A DNA stretch of 64,000 nucleotides from Fontimonas thermophila (GTDB lineage Bacteria > Pseudomonadota > Gammaproteobacteria > Nevskiales > Nevskiaceae): the NCBI RefSeq assembly GCF_900113085.1, contig NZ_FOOC01000002.1:1-64000 (forward strand). The letters run 5' to 3'. Below are positions 18,790-31,671 of the stretch, piece after piece. The notes beneath the pieces are model-generated. The model had not been told where the DNA came from, did not search any database, and worked only from the letters and a program-made list of their open reading frames with translations. Made by a program: the position numbers and the translations under genes. Numbering within the stretch: position 1 is the first letter of the stretch; every line of letters begins with the position of its first letter.

Positions 18790-19851
18790 ATGACGACGAT
18801 CGCTTTGCACACGCTCGCTGAGCGTTTTGGCTTACGGCTCGTCGGTGATGGCAGCGTGAGCATCAGTGGTGTGTGCGCGCTGCTGCCCGGGCGGCCGGAT
18901 TGCATCAGCTTTTTAGCCAATCCCAGGCTGCGTACCCAACTGGCGCAGAGCGCCGCCGGCGCGGTCATCGTCAGCGAGCGTGATGCGCCGTTGCTCAAGA
19001 CTGCGGGCCTGATCGCCCAGGATCCTTATCTTGCTTATGCGCGGATCGCGCGGCTGTTCGATCCCGACCGCGACTTCACGCCTGGCGTTCACCCCGGCGC
19101 GAATATCGATCCTGATGCCACCGTTGGTCGTGGATGCTGGGTCGGCCCCGGTGCGGTGATCGAACGCGGCGCGGTCGTCGGGGAGGGCAGTTTCATTGGC
19201 CCGAACTGCGTCATCGGTCGCGATGCCCGGCTCGGTGCGGCGTGTCGCCTGGTTGCGGCGGTTTATGTCGGTCCGCGTGTGCGCATCGGCAGCCGCTGCA
19301 CGATTCAGCCAGGCGCCGTCGTCGGTGGTCGCGGTTTTGGCAATGCGCGCGGTCCGCACGGCTGGGAGGAGGTGCCGCAGCTCGGGACAGTCGTGATCGG
19401 TGATGACGTCGAGATCGGCGCGAATACCTGTATCGATCGCGGCGCCATCGAGGACACGGTGATCGAGGATGGTGTGCGGCTCGACAACCTGATCATGATC
19501 GCCCACAACTGTCGCATCGGTGCGCACACGGCGATCGCTGCCTGCACCGGCATCGCCGGCAGCACGCGTATCGGACGGCGCTGTATGATCGGCGGGGCGG
19601 TCGGCATCGCGGGGCACATCGAGATCGCCGATGACGTCGTGCTGCTCGGTCGGGCGATGGTCACCGGCTCGATCACGCAAAAAGGAGTTTACGGCTCTGG
19701 CCTGCCGCTCGACGATGCGCGCGAATGGCGCCGGACGGTTGCGCGCATCCGCCGTCTCGGCCGGCTGGAAGAGCGGGTACGAGCGTTGGAGCGGAGAGCC
19801 GGGGTGGTTGCTGCTGAGGGAAGCGCAGAAAAAGCCGATGACGATGTTTGA
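18790..19851 (+). CDS. lpxD: UDP-3-O-(3-hydroxyacyl)glucosamine N-acyltransferase
   Basis: LpxD adds the second hydroxyacyl chain in lipid A synthesis. The 353-residue protein (341 in E. coli) has the LpxD N-terminal uridine-binding domain ([13 protein letters not shown] and the [11 protein letters not shown] block) followed by left-handed beta-helix hexapeptide repeats from about residue 100. The [11 protein letters not shown] segment near residue 238 contains the catalytic His. The last residues overlap the fabZ start by 14 bases, so the pair is probably translated together. Confidence 0.96.
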   Translation: MTTIALHTLAERFGLRLVGDGSVSISGVCALLPGRPDCISFLANPRLRTQLAQSAAGAVIVSERDAPLLKTAGLIAQDPYLAYARIARLFDPDRDFTPGVHPGANIDPDATVGRGCWVGPGAVIERGAVVGEGSFIGPNCVIGRDARLGAACRLVAAVYVGPRVRIGSRCTIQPGAVVGGRGFGNARGPHGWEEVPQLGTVVIGDDVEIGANTCIDRGAIEDTVIEDGVRLDNLIMIAHNCRIGAHTAIAACTGIAGSTRIGRRCMIGGAVGIAGHIEIADDVVLLGRAMVTGSITQKGVYGSGLPLDDAREWRRTVARIRRLGRLEERVRALERRAGVVAAEGSAEKADDDV

Positions 19852-20305
19852 CATCAACGAGATTCTGGAGCTGCTGCCGCATCGCTATCCGTTCCTTTTG
19901 ATCGACCGCGTGCTCAGCGTGGAACAGGACGGCAATGTGCTCACGGCCATCAAGAATGTCACGTACAACGAACCGTACTTCCCTGGCCATTTCCCGGGGT
20001 TGCCGACGATGCCGGGCGTGCTCATTCTCGAGGCGATGGCGCAGGCCTGTGGGGTGCTGGCGATCCGCAAATCCGGCGTACGCAAGGATTCCGGTTTCAT
20101 TCTTTACTTCGCTGGCATCGACGAATGCCGGTTCAAGCGGCCCGTCGTGCCCGGCGACCAACTCAAGTTCCGCGTCGAGCTGGATAAGCACAAGCGTGAT
20201 CTATGGAAATTCAAGGCGCAGGCCACAGTGGACGGCGAGCTCGCCTGCTCGGCGGACATGATGTGCGTGCTCAAGGACGCCCGACGTAACGTCGGAGGTG
20301 ACTGA
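19838..20305 (+). CDS. fabZ: 3-hydroxyacyl-[acyl-carrier-protein] dehydratase
   Basis: FabZ dehydrates beta-hydroxyacyl-ACP in fatty acid elongation and so competes with LpxA/LpxD for hydroxyacyl-ACP. The 155-residue hot-dog-fold protein carries [18 protein letters not shown] and [20 protein letters not shown], which contain the catalytic His and Glu. ATG 19838 gives the [10 protein letters not shown] start; an ATG two codons later is also possible. Its stop shares a base with the lpxA ATG. Confidence 0.96.
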   Translation: MTMFDINEILELLPHRYPFLLIDRVLSVEQDGNVLTAIKNVTYNEPYFPGHFPGLPTMPGVLILEAMAQACGVLAIRKSGVRKDSGFILYFAGIDECRFKRPVVPGDQLKFRVELDKHKRDLWKFKAQATVDGELACSADMMCVLKDARRNVGGD

Positions 20306-21084
20306 TGGCCAATATCCATCCGACGGCGATCGTCGATCCGCGCGCCGAGCTGGAGGAGGGTGTCGAAATCGGTCCTTATTCGATCGTCGATGCCGGCGTG
20401 CGCATCGGTGTCAATACCTGGGTGGGTCCGCACGTGGTGTTGCGTGGCCCGATGACGATCGGTCGCGACAACAAAATCTTCCAGTTCGCCTCGCTCGGAG
20501 AGGTATCACAGGACAAAACGGCCCGGCGCGAGGATCCCACGCGCGTCGAGATCGGCGATGGCAACACCATCCGCGAGTACGTGACGATTCAGCGCGGCAC
20601 GCTCAAGGAGCAGGGTGTCACACGCATCGGCAACGATAACTGGATCATGGCGCAGGTGCATATCGCGCATGATTGCGTGGTGGGTTCGCACACGATCCTG
20701 GCCAATGGCACGACACTGGCGGGGCACGTCACGATCGAGGACTGGGTCGGCCTGGGCGGCTATACGCTGGTGCACCAGTTCTGCCGCATCGGTGCGCATG
20801 CATTCACGGGGGGCGGCGCCGTCGTGCTGCGCGATCTGTTGCCCTTCGTGATCGCCGAGGGACACCCGGCGCGGCCCCGCGGGATCAATACCAAGGGCCT
20901 CGAGCGCCGCGGCTTCACCGCGCAGGACATCGAAGAGATCAAGGACGCCTACAAGCTGATCTATCTGTCCGGCGCGCTGATGGCCGAGGTCAAGGAAAAG
21001 CTCAAGGAAAAAGCCCGGCAGTCGGTGCATGTCGCGCGCATGCTCGCGTTCATCGAGACCTCCAAGCGCGCGCTGTCGCGCTAG
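20305..21084 (+). CDS. lpxA: Acyl-[ACP]–UDP-N-acetylglucosamine O-acyltransferase
   Basis: LpxA performs the first acylation of UDP-GlcNAc in lipid A synthesis. The 259-residue protein (262 in E. coli) is built of hexapeptide repeats from [16 protein letters not shown] to about residue 185, with catalytic His122 in IAHDCVVGSHT, then the helical C-terminal domain. The fabZ stop and lpxA start overlap as TGATG. Chain-length selection residues cannot be judged by eye. Confidence 0.97.
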   Translation: MANIHPTAIVDPRAELEEGVEIGPYSIVDAGVRIGVNTWVGPHVVLRGPMTIGRDNKIFQFASLGEVSQDKTARREDPTRVEIGDGNTIREYVTIQRGTLKEQGVTRIGNDNWIMAQVHIAHDCVVGSHTILANGTTLAGHVTIEDWVGLGGYTLVHQFCRIGAHAFTGGGAVVLRDLLPFVIAEGHPARPRGINTKGLERRGFTAQDIEEIKDAYKLIYLSGALMAEVKEKLKEKARQSVHVARMLAFIETSKRALSR

Positions 21085-21093
21085 GCGGGCAGG

Positions 21094-22248
21094 ATGAGTG
21101 GCCTGCGTGTAGCCCTCGTCGCCGGCGAGATGTCGGGTGACATCCTGGGAGGCGCCATCGTCTCCGCGATCAAGGCAAGACGGCCGGATGCGCAGTGCTA
21201 CGGCGTTGCCGGCGCGCGTATGGTTGCGGCTGGTTGCGAGCCGATCGAGTCGATCGAGGCGCTGTCGGTCATGGGGCTGGCCGAGGTATTGCGCGAGCTG
21301 CCGCGGCTCGTGCGCCTGCGCCGGCAGCTCGTCGGCCGGCTGGCTGCCGACCGGCCGCACGTCGTCGTCGGCATCGATGCGCCGGATTTCAATCTCGGGC
21401 TGGAGATGCGTCTGCGTGCGCAAGGCCTGCGCACGGTCCACGTCGTCAGTCCGACGATCTGGGCCTGGCGTGCCGGCCGCGTGCACACGATCGCGCGCGC
21501 GGTGGACCGGATGTTGTGTCTGTTTCCTTTCGAGCCGCCGCTGTACGCGGCACACGGTGTGCGTGCCGACTTCATCGGTCATCCGCTCGCCGATGAGCTC
21601 GACGACTCGATCGACGCCGCGCAGGCGCGTGTCGCGCTGGGTGTCGATGCGCAGACGGCCGTGGTCGCCGTGATGCCAGGCAGCCGCGCCAGCGAGATTC
21701 GCTATCTGGCGCCAACCTTTGCACGCACGGTCGCCTTGTTGGCGGCGCAGATGCCTAAGCTTAAGTTTCTCACTCCAGTAGCCAAACCGTCGCTGCGCGC
21801 CGGTATCGAGGCGGCGGTCGCAATGCACGCCCCGCATGCCGATTGGCGGCTGATCGACGGCCAATCGCGCATGGTGATGCGCGCCGCCGACGCCGTGCTA
21901 CTCGCCTCCGGCACCGCGGCCCTGGAATGCCTGCTGCTGGGCCGGCCGATGGTGGTCGCCTATCAAGGTTCGCCGCTGACCGCTTTTCTCTTGCTCAGGC
22001 TCGGGTTGCTCAAGACGCGCTATGTCAGCCTGCCGAATCTGCTGGCCACCGAAGCCGTCGTGCCAGAGCTGCTGCAGGCGGCTGCCCAGCCGCGACGCCT
22101 CGCGGACGAGGTCGGACGGTTGCTCGCCGATACCACCGCACGGCAACGTCAGCTCGATCAGTTTTCGGCGGTGCGCGCGGTGTTGCGTCGCAACGCCGGC
22201 GTCCGTGCGGCCGACGCCATCCTCGAGGTCGCGGCCGGTGTCCGATAG
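21094..22248 (+). CDS. lpxB: Lipid-A-disaccharide synthase
   Basis: LpxB joins UDP-2,3-diacylglucosamine and lipid X into the lipid A disaccharide at the inner membrane. The 384-residue GT19-family protein begins MSGLRVALVAGEMSGDILGG, with the GExSGD hallmark, followed by YGVAGARM, VGIDAPDFN, and SPTIWAWRAGRVH. The C-terminal half has the MPGSRASEI and LASGTAALE blocks. A GCAGG site lies just upstream of the ATG. It is the end of the fabZ–lpxA–lpxB unit. Confidence 0.96.
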   Translation: MSGLRVALVAGEMSGDILGGAIVSAIKARRPDAQCYGVAGARMVAAGCEPIESIEALSVMGLAEVLRELPRLVRLRRQLVGRLAADRPHVVVGIDAPDFNLGLEMRLRAQGLRTVHVVSPTIWAWRAGRVHTIARAVDRMLCLFPFEPPLYAAHGVRADFIGHPLADELDDSIDAAQARVALGVDAQTAVVAVMPGSRASEIRYLAPTFARTVALLAAQMPKLKFLTPVAKPSLRAGIEAAVAMHAPHADWRLIDGQSRMVMRAADAVLLASGTAALECLLLGRPMVVAYQGSPLTAFLLLRLGLLKTRYVSLPNLLATEAVVPELLQAAAQPRRLADEVGRLLADTTARQRQLDQFSAVRAVLRRNAGVRAADAILEVAAGVR

Positions 22249-22305
22249 GCTGGCTGCGTGTCGCCGACTACAATCCGTGGGCCATGCATCGACAGCGAGA
22301 CGACC

Positions 22306-22947
22306 ATGATTGCGGGTATCGATGAAGCCGGGCGTGGGTGTCTCGCCGGCCCGGTGTATGCCGCGGCCGTCGTGCTCGGACCGTGGGTGCCCGACGGGAT
22401 CAACGATTCGAAGAAGCTCTCGCCCGCGCGGCGCGAGGCTTTGTTCGAGCGGATCTGCGCTTCGGCCCTGGACTGGTCGATCGCCCGCGCCGAAGTCGAG
22501 GAGATCGACCAGTTCGATATTCTGCGGGCGAGTCTGCTGGCGATGCAGCGCGCCGTTGCCGGACTGCGGTCGATGCCTCGCGAGGCCTGGGTTGACGGAC
22601 CGCATGCGCCGCGACTCGACTGTCCGGTACGCACGATCGTCGGCGGTGATGCCCAAGAGCCGGCGATCATGGCGGCGAGCATTCTGGCCAAGGTCGCGCG
22701 CGACCGCGAGCTGATCCGGCTCGATGCGTACTACCCGGGCTATGGCTTTGCCCGGCACAAGGGGTACGGGACACCGGCACATCTCGCCGCCCTGCGCCGC
22801 CTCGGGCCTTGTGCGCTCCATCGCCGCAGTTTTTCGCCGTGCGCTGCGCAAGTCCAGGGCCGTCTGGAGGTTTGTGCCCCACCGCTTGGGGATGACCGCG
22901 CGACGTCCGCTCCGGCTGCCGGCGCCAACGTTGCTGGGAACGCGTAA
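22306..22947 (+). CDS. rnhB: Ribonuclease HII
   Basis: RNase HII removes ribonucleotides from DNA duplexes. The 213-residue protein starts at ATG 22306 directly before [14 protein letters not shown], whose Asp and Glu are catalytic; the DDSKKLS-like block ([14 protein letters not shown]), the VDGPHAP block and the [10 protein letters not shown] helix follow. A GTG at 22258 would add 16 residues with no family support. The C-terminal end after about residue 190 is rich in Ala and Gly and looks extended relative to E. coli. It is 57 bases after lpxB and 11 before dnaE. Confidence 0.93.
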   Translation: MIAGIDEAGRGCLAGPVYAAAVVLGPWVPDGINDSKKLSPARREALFERICASALDWSIARAEVEEIDQFDILRASLLAMQRAVAGLRSMPREAWVDGPHAPRLDCPVRTIVGGDAQEPAIMAASILAKVARDRELIRLDAYYPGYGFARHKGYGTPAHLAALRRLGPCALHRRSFSPCAAQVQGRLEVCAPPLGDDRATSAPAAGANVAGNA

Positions 22948-22958
22948 AGAGTGTCGCC

Positions 22959-25900
22959 GTGTTCGTCCACCTTCGCGTCCACACCGAATATTCGTTGACC
23001 GACGGCATCGTCCGGGTCGAGCCGCCCAAGCGCAAGGGCGGCGGTGTCGGTGCCACGCTGACTTCGCGCGCCGCGGAACTGGGATTCCCGGCAGTGGCGA
23101 TCACCGACCGCAGCAATTTGTTTGCGATGGTGAAGTTCTATAAGGCGGCGGAGAGCGTCGGGATCAAGCCGATCATCGGTGCCGATCTGTGGCTGGAAGA
23201 GCGCATGCCGCAGGAGCCGCCAGAGCGTCTGACCCTGCTGGTGCAAAACGATGAGGGGTATCGCAACCTCGCGCGCCTGATCTCGCTGGGTTATACCGAT
23301 GGGCAGATCCGCGGTCAGCCGCTGATCCGCTGGGATTGGCTCGCGGCTCACGCCGGCGGCTTGATCGCACTCAGCGGCCGTGATGGCGCGATTTTCCGTG
23401 CCGCACAGGTCGATCAGGTCGGGCCGGCGCTCGATGCCTTGCAGCGGCTGTCAGCGCTGTTTCCGGACCGGTTGTATCTGGAGATCGCGCGCTGCCAGCG
23501 TCCGGGCGACGAGGAGTGGGTGGCCGCTGCGTGCGCGCTGTCACGGCACAGTGGCGTACCGGTCGTCGCCACCAACGACGTGTGCTTCCTCGAGCGCGAC
23601 GATTTTGAAGCGCATGAGGCGCGCGTGTGCATCGCGCAGGGGCGTGTCCTCGCCGATGACAAGCGTCCGCGTGAGTACACCCCGGAGCAGTATCTCAAGT
23701 CCGCAGAGCAGATGGCCGAGCTGTTCGCGGACATTCCCGCGGCCCTGGAGAACACGGTCGAGATCGCCAGGCGGTGCTCGCTGACGCTGAAGTTTGCTCC
23801 GCCTTATCACCTGCCGAATTTTCCCGTTCCCGAAGGGTACGACACCGATTCATGGCTGCTTAAACGCGCCCATGAAGGGCTTCAGGAGCGCTTCGCCGAG
23901 CTGCGCGCCACGGCAGGGCTTTCTGCCAGCGAGGACGAGTATCGCCAGCGCCTGGATTACGAGCTCGGCATCATCGAGAAGATGGGTTTTGCCGGCTATT
24001 TTCTCGTCGTCTCCGACTTCATCCAGTGGGCCAAGACGCATGGCTGTCCGGTCGGCCCCGGCCGTGGTTCCGGTGCCGGTTCGCTGGTTGCGTATGCAAT
24101 CCGCATCACCGATCTGGATCCGCTGCCGTACAACCTGCTGTTCGAGCGCTTCCTCAATCCGGAACGCGTGTCCATGCCCGACTTCGACGTGGACTTTTGC
24201 ATGGACAACCGCGACCGCGTCATCGAGTACGTCACCCAGAAGTACGGGCGCGACCACGTCGGGCAGATCATCACCTACGCGACGATGGCGGCGCGCGGCG
24301 TCATCCGGGACGTCGCGCGCGTGCTCGGACACGGGTATGGATTCGGTGACGCCATTGCCAAGCTGGTTCCGGCCACGCCCGGTGCGACGCTGGTCGACGC
24401 ACTGGAGACGGTGCCGGAGCTGAAACGGCGCTATGAAACCGAGGACGACACGCGTGCGGTGCTCGATCTCGGGCTGGCGCTCGAAGGCATCACCCGCGGC
24501 GTCGGTGTGCATGCCGGCGGCGTCGTCATCGCGCCCAAGCCGCTGACCGATTACGCGCCGGTGTACTGCGAACCCGGCGGCGTTGGCCTGCGCACGCAGT
24601 TCGACATGAAGGATCTCGAGGCCATCGGTCTCGTCAAATTCGACTTCCTCGGTCTGAAGACGCTGACCATCATCCAGGAGGCGGTCGATACGATCCGTCG
24701 TAATCGCGGGGTGGCGCTCGACATGCTCAAATTGCCACTCGACGATCCGCAGACTTATGCGCTCTATGCCAGCGGCGAGACCACCGCGGTCTTCCAGATG
24801 GAATCGCCCGGCATGCAACGTGCCGCGCGCGATCTCAAGCCCGATACCTTCGAGGACATCATCGCCCTGGTGTCGCTGTACCGACCGGGGCCGATGGAGC
24901 TGATCCCCGAGTACTGCGCCCGCAAGCGTGGCGAGGCCAAGGTCGAGTACCTGCACCCGGACATGGAGCCGGTGCTGTCACCGACCTATGGCATCTTCGT
25001 CTATCAGGAACAGGTGATGCAGGTGGCGCAGCGCCTGGCCGGTTACACGCTCGGCGGCGCGGATCTGCTGCGGCGTGCGATGGGCAAGAAAAAGCCCGAG
25101 GAAATGGCGCAGCAGCGCGAGATCTTCCGCAAGGGTGCGCAGACGCGGGGCATTTCTGCCGAGGTCGCGGACAGCATCTTCGACCTCATGGAGAAGTTCG
25201 CGAACTACGGTTTCAACAAGTCGCATGCGGCGGCCTATGCGCTGGTGTCCTATCAGACCGCCTGGCTCAAGACCCACTATCCAGCCGAGTTCATGGCCGC
25301 CGTGATGTCCTGCGAAATGGCGCATACCGACACCGTCGTGGCCATGCGCGACGAATGCCGTTTGCGCATGGGCCTGACAGTCCTGCCGCCGGACATCAAC
25401 CAGAGCCAGATCCGCTTTACGGTGCCCGCACCGCGGCAGATCCGCTATGGACTGGGTGCGATCAAGGGCGTGGGTGAGGGAGCGCTCGAGGGCATCATCG
25501 CCGAGCGACAGGCCAACGGCCCCTTCAAGGACTTGTTCGATTTCTGCCGGCGCATCGATACGCGCAAGGTCAACAAGCGTGTGCTCGAAGCGCTGATTTT
25601 CTCCGGCGCCCTCGACTGCCTGGGCTTGAACCGGGCCTCGCTGCACCGCTCGCTGCCCAAGGCTTTGCAGTTCGCCGAAGCGGCTGCACGGCGCGCGAGC
25701 AGTGGCCAGGAAGACCTGTTCGGCTCGGCTGGCGATGCTCCCGCGGAGTCGCTGCACATAGAACCCGAACTCGCGCCGGAATGGAGCGCGCGCGAGCTGC
25801 TCGCGCGCGAGCGTGAGACTCTGGGGTTCTATCAATCGGCGCATCCGCTCGATCCCTATGCCGAAATGATCGACGAGATCTGCAGCGGCCGATTGCCGGA

Positions 25901-26570
25901 GCTGGTGCGTGCCCAGCTCTCGTCGTCGCCACCGCCGCTCGGATCCGACGGCAAGCCAGTCTGGCCGACGCGCAGCAAGTCGATGTTCGCCGCCTGGGTC
26001 AAGGACGTGCGTTTCTTCAAGGGCGATGCGACCAGCGAGGGCCGTAGCGCACGCCCCAGCTACAAGATCACCCTCGAGGATGGCGGTATCGAGATTGCGT
26101 GCTGGGTCGATGCCGACGCCTTTGCGCGCGTTCAGTCCTTCGTCAAGCCCGACGGTCTGGTCTTTGTCATCGCCGAGATCGGGATCGCGCCCGCGCGTGA
26201 CGACCGCGAACCGGAACCGCGGCTATATGCCCCCGAATTCCTCGGCTTCGATCAGGTACTGCGGGAGTACGCACAGCGCCTGACCTTGGACTGGCGCCGG
26301 CCGTTGGCCGAGCTATCCCCATTGCGTCGCCTGCTGATGCCCCGCCGAAGCGCCGATGGGGTGCCGGTGTCGGTCCGCTATGGCAACGCCAAGGCTGCGT
26401 GCATGCTCGATTTTTCCAGCGAGTGGCGTGTCCGGCTCGACGACGAGCTGCTGCAACAGTTGCAGCAGCTCCTGGGCTCGGACTGCGTTAAAGTGAGCTA
26501 CCGCAAGTATGTGGCTCCGGTGAGCGAACGCCGTTTCGCCGCTGCGGGCGGAGCTTTCGACGACGAGTGA
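22959..26570 (+). CDS. dnaE: DNA polymerase III alpha subunit
   Basis: DnaE is the replicative polymerase. The 1203-residue protein begins with the PHP domain (FVHLRVHTEYSLTDGIV) and has the C-family palm motif PDFDVDFCMDN at about 407-417, with Asp408 and Asp410 as two catalytic acids. GNKSHAAAYA-type sequence (GFNKSHAAAYALVSYQTAWL) marks the thumb/fingers, and helix-hairpin-helix, OB-fold and C-terminal tail regions follow. Start is GTG 22959; it is the codon that puts the conserved VHTEYS block at the N-terminus. Length exceeds E. coli (1160) modestly. Confidence 0.97.
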   Translation: MFVHLRVHTEYSLTDGIVRVEPPKRKGGGVGATLTSRAAELGFPAVAITDRSNLFAMVKFYKAAESVGIKPIIGADLWLEERMPQEPPERLTLLVQNDEGYRNLARLISLGYTDGQIRGQPLIRWDWLAAHAGGLIALSGRDGAIFRAAQVDQVGPALDALQRLSALFPDRLYLEIARCQRPGDEEWVAAACALSRHSGVPVVATNDVCFLERDDFEAHEARVCIAQGRVLADDKRPREYTPEQYLKSAEQMAELFADIPAALENTVEIARRCSLTLKFAPPYHLPNFPVPEGYDTDSWLLKRAHEGLQERFAELRATAGLSASEDEYRQRLDYELGIIEKMGFAGYFLVVSDFIQWAKTHGCPVGPGRGSGAGSLVAYAIRITDLDPLPYNLLFERFLNPERVSMPDFDVDFCMDNRDRVIEYVTQKYGRDHVGQIITYATMAARGVIRDVARVLGHGYGFGDAIAKLVPATPGATLVDALETVPELKRRYETEDDTRAVLDLGLALEGITRGVGVHAGGVVIAPKPLTDYAPVYCEPGGVGLRTQFDMKDLEAIGLVKFDFLGLKTLTIIQEAVDTIRRNRGVALDMLKLPLDDPQTYALYASGETTAVFQMESPGMQRAARDLKPDTFEDIIALVSLYRPGPMELIPEYCARKRGEAKVEYLHPDMEPVLSPTYGIFVYQEQVMQVAQRLAGYTLGGADLLRRAMGKKKPEEMAQQREIFRKGAQTRGISAEVADSIFDLMEKFANYGFNKSHAAAYALVSYQTAWLKTHYPAEFMAAVMSCEMAHTDTVVAMRDECRLRMGLTVLPPDINQSQIRFTVPAPRQIRYGLGAIKGVGEGALEGIIAERQANGPFKDLFDFCRRIDTRKVNKRVLEALIFSGALDCLGLNRASLHRSLPKALQFAEAAARRASSGQEDLFGSAGDAPAESLHIEPELAPEWSARELLARERETLGFYQSAHPLDPYAEMIDEICSGRLPELVRAQLSSSPPPLGSDGKPVWPTRSKSMFAAWVKDVRFFKGDATSEGRSARPSYKITLEDGGIEIACWVDADAFARVQSFVKPDGLVFVIAEIGIAPARDDREPEPRLYAPEFLGFDQVLREYAQRLTLDWRRPLAELSPLRRLLMPRRSADGVPVSVRYGNAKAACMLDFSSEWRVRLDDELLQQLQQLLGSDCVKVSYRKYVAPVSERRFAAAGGAFDDE

Positions 26571-26607
26571 TGGCCAGGATTGACCTGCGAAGCACGACCG
26601 CACGCAC

Positions 26608-27570
26608 ATGAATCTCAACTATCTCGACTTCGAGCAACCAATCGCCGAACTTCAACAGAAGATCGAGGAACTGCGCTTTGCCACCTCCGGTTCGGGTGTC
26701 AACCTGACCGAGGAGATCGAGCGCCTGCAGGCCAAGAGCAAGGAGCTCACCGAGCAGATTTTCAGCAAGCTCACGCCCTGGCAGGTTGTGCAGCTCGCGC
26801 GGCATCCGCAGCGACCCTATGCGCTCGATTACATCAAGGCTCTGTTCACGGAGTGGGAAGAACTGCATGGCGATCGCCATTACGCGGACGATCCGAGCAT
26901 CGTCGGCGGTGTTGCCCGCCTGGATGGCCGCGCCCTCGTCGTCATCGGCCAGCAAAAGGGGCGCGATGCCAAGGAGCGCGTGTATCGCAACTTCGGCATG
27001 CCCAAGCCAGAGGGTTACCGCAAGGCCTTGCGCCTGATGAAGCTGGCCGAGAAGTTCAATCTTCCGGTGGTGACGTTCATCGATACGCCCGGAGCCTACC
27101 CAGGCATCGGCGCCGAGGAGCGCAATCAGTCCGAGGCGATCGCGCGCAATCTGTTCGAGCTGTCGCGGCTGCACACGCCGGTGCTGGCGACGGTGATCGG
27201 CGAGGGCGGTTCGGGTGGTGCGCTGGCGATTGGCGTCGCCGATCACGTGATGATGCTGCAGTACAGCATCTACTCGGTGATCTCACCCGAGGGCTGCGCA
27301 TCGATCCTGTTCAAGGATGCCAGCCGCGCGCCGGAAGCTGCCGAGGCGATGCGGATCACGGCCAACGACCTTTACGAACATCGCCTGATCGACGAGATCG
27401 TTCCTGAGCCGCTCGGCGGTGCCCACCGCGATCCGAGCGCGATGATGAACACGCTCAAGCAGAAACTCAAAAGCAATCTTGAGCGCCTGTGCCATGTGCC
27501 GATGACCAAGCTGCTGGCCGCCCGCTATCAGCGCCTGATGGGTTACGGGGCGTACACCACCTTGCACTAG
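26608..27570 (+). CDS. accA: Acetyl-CoA carboxylase carboxyltransferase alpha subunit
   Basis: AccA with AccD transfers carboxyl from biotin to acetyl-CoA, the first step of fatty acid synthesis. The 320-residue protein (319 in E. coli) starts [20 protein letters not shown], has the [20 protein letters not shown] segment, and the carboxyltransferase core [20 protein letters not shown] and [15 protein letters not shown]. It follows dnaE by 37 bases as in E. coli. About 160 bases with no visible gene separate it from tilS. Confidence 0.97.
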   Translation: MNLNYLDFEQPIAELQQKIEELRFATSGSGVNLTEEIERLQAKSKELTEQIFSKLTPWQVVQLARHPQRPYALDYIKALFTEWEELHGDRHYADDPSIVGGVARLDGRALVVIGQQKGRDAKERVYRNFGMPKPEGYRKALRLMKLAEKFNLPVVTFIDTPGAYPGIGAEERNQSEAIARNLFELSRLHTPVLATVIGEGGSGGALAIGVADHVMMLQYSIYSVISPEGCASILFKDASRAPEAAEAMRITANDLYEHRLIDEIVPEPLGGAHRDPSAMMNTLKQKLKSNLERLCHVPMTKLLAARYQRLMGYGAYTTLH

Positions 27571-27729
27571 GCCGGCCGTTGGAAATGCAGCGAGGATGGT
27601 TAATGCAAGGTGGATGGCGCGCAGTGCGCAAGACCCATCCGGGCGCTCGGCGGGGGCGCGCAGCGCACCAGTTCCCAGTCGGTTCACCGCAGTTTTGTCT
27701 GACCGCCTGCTGAGCCGATCCTGCGCCGC

Positions 27730-29009
27730 ATGCCTGTGCAACTGAGGCTTGCACGTCCGCCGGTTGGCAACGGCGGCCGCATCTGGGTCGGGTACAGCGG
27801 CGGCGTCGATTCCACCGTGCTGTTGCATCTACTCGCGGCGCAGTGGGTCGATGGCTTGCATGCGCTGCATGTGCATCACGGCCTGCAGCCGGCGGCGGAT
27901 GACTGGGTACGCCACTGCCGACGTGTCTGCCGGCAGCTCGGTGTGCCGTTGCGCGTGCTGCGTGTCGATGTCGCGGCAGACGGCGAGGGGCTGGAGGCGG
28001 CGGCACGGCAGGCACGGTATGCAGCGGTTGCGCGCCTGCTGCGGCCAGGCGATGTTTTTGCGACCGCGCATCACCGCGACGATCAGGCCGAAACCGTCTT
28101 GTTCCGTGCATTGCGTGGCACCGGCATTGCCGGACTGGGCGCGATGCGCGAATGTGAGCCGTTGGGCGCCGGCCTGCTGTGGCGCCCTTTGCTCGATACG
28201 CCGCGGCAAATCCTGCTCGATTATGCGCAGCGGCAGGCATTGCCGTGGATCGATGACCCGCATAATCATGATTTTCGCTTCGCACGTGTTTTCTTGCGCA
28301 CTGCCGTGCTGCCGCTTCTCGCGGATCGGTTTCCGGCCGCATCGGCGCATCTCGCCCGTCTGGCGCGGCATGCGCGCGCAGCCGAGACCCTGCTCGCCGA
28401 ACTCGGTCAGGCCGATCTGCAAGCTCTCGGCGGATATGGCGGGCTCGACATCGCGGGTTTGCAGCGCCTGAGCGTCGAGCGCCGTCACAATGCGCTCTAT
28501 CAGGCCTGGCGGATGCTCGGCCGGATGCCGCCCGACGAATCCTGGTATGCACGCCTGCAGCGCGAAGTGCTGGACGCGCGTGCCGATGCCCATCCGGTGC
28601 TGGCCAGCGGCGGTGTGGAGGCGCGCCGCTATCGCGGCCGTCTGTATCTGATGCCGGCGCTGCCGCCGCCGCCCGATCCTGCTCTGCGTCTGCGCTGGCC
28701 GCGGGGACGATCCTGCCTGGCGCTGCCCGACGGCTGCGGTGTGCTGCACTGCCGGTCCGGCCGGGCTGCGGGTTGTGTCGTGCGGTTTGGGTTGCGTGGA
28801 GAGCGTTTGCGGCCAGTGGGGGCGAGACATCGGCGCACACTCAAGAACCTGTCCCAGGAAGCCGGTTTGCCGCCGTGGGTGCGCGAGCGCATGCCGTTGA
28901 TCGAGACCGCGCACGGCGAGCTGCTGGCGGCCGGAACCTGGCTCGATGCGCGGGCAGCCGCACTGGGGCTGGCGTTCGACTGGCAGCATGATCTGCCGGG
29001 TGGGCCGAA

Positions 29010-29013
<4 letters not shown>
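27730..29013 (+). CDS. tilS: tRNA(Ile)-lysidine synthase
   Basis: TilS attaches lysine to C34 of tRNA-Ile(CAU) so that it reads AUA. The 427-residue protein has the PP-loop ATPase motif GYSGGVDST at 21-29, the HVHHGLQPAADDW block, and the GFAATAHHxDDQAET-like segment (FATAHHRDDQAETVLFRALR) with the RPLLDTPRQILLDYA block. The C-terminal substrate-binding domain ends with the RTLKNLSQEAGLPPWVRERM motif typical of TilS_C. Neighbourhood after accA matches E. coli. The ribosome site is weak. Confidence 0.94.
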
Positions 29014-31598
<2,585 letters not shown>

Positions 31599-31630
31599 TC
31601 ACTGCCAAAGCCGTGATCAGGACAACGAAG

Positions 31631-31658
31631 GCGAGCGGATTCCCACCGCTCGCTTTTT
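31631..31658 (+). terminator. Rho-independent terminator after kdsA
   Basis: GCGAGCGG (31631-31638) pairs with CCGCTCGC (31646-31653) and is followed by five T. A second hairpin, TGATCAC (31596-31602) with GTGATCA (31613-31619), overlaps the kdsA stop. Together they close the long plus-strand cluster before the convergent protease gene. Confidence 0.85.
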
Positions 31659-31671
31659 GCACGCGTCACGC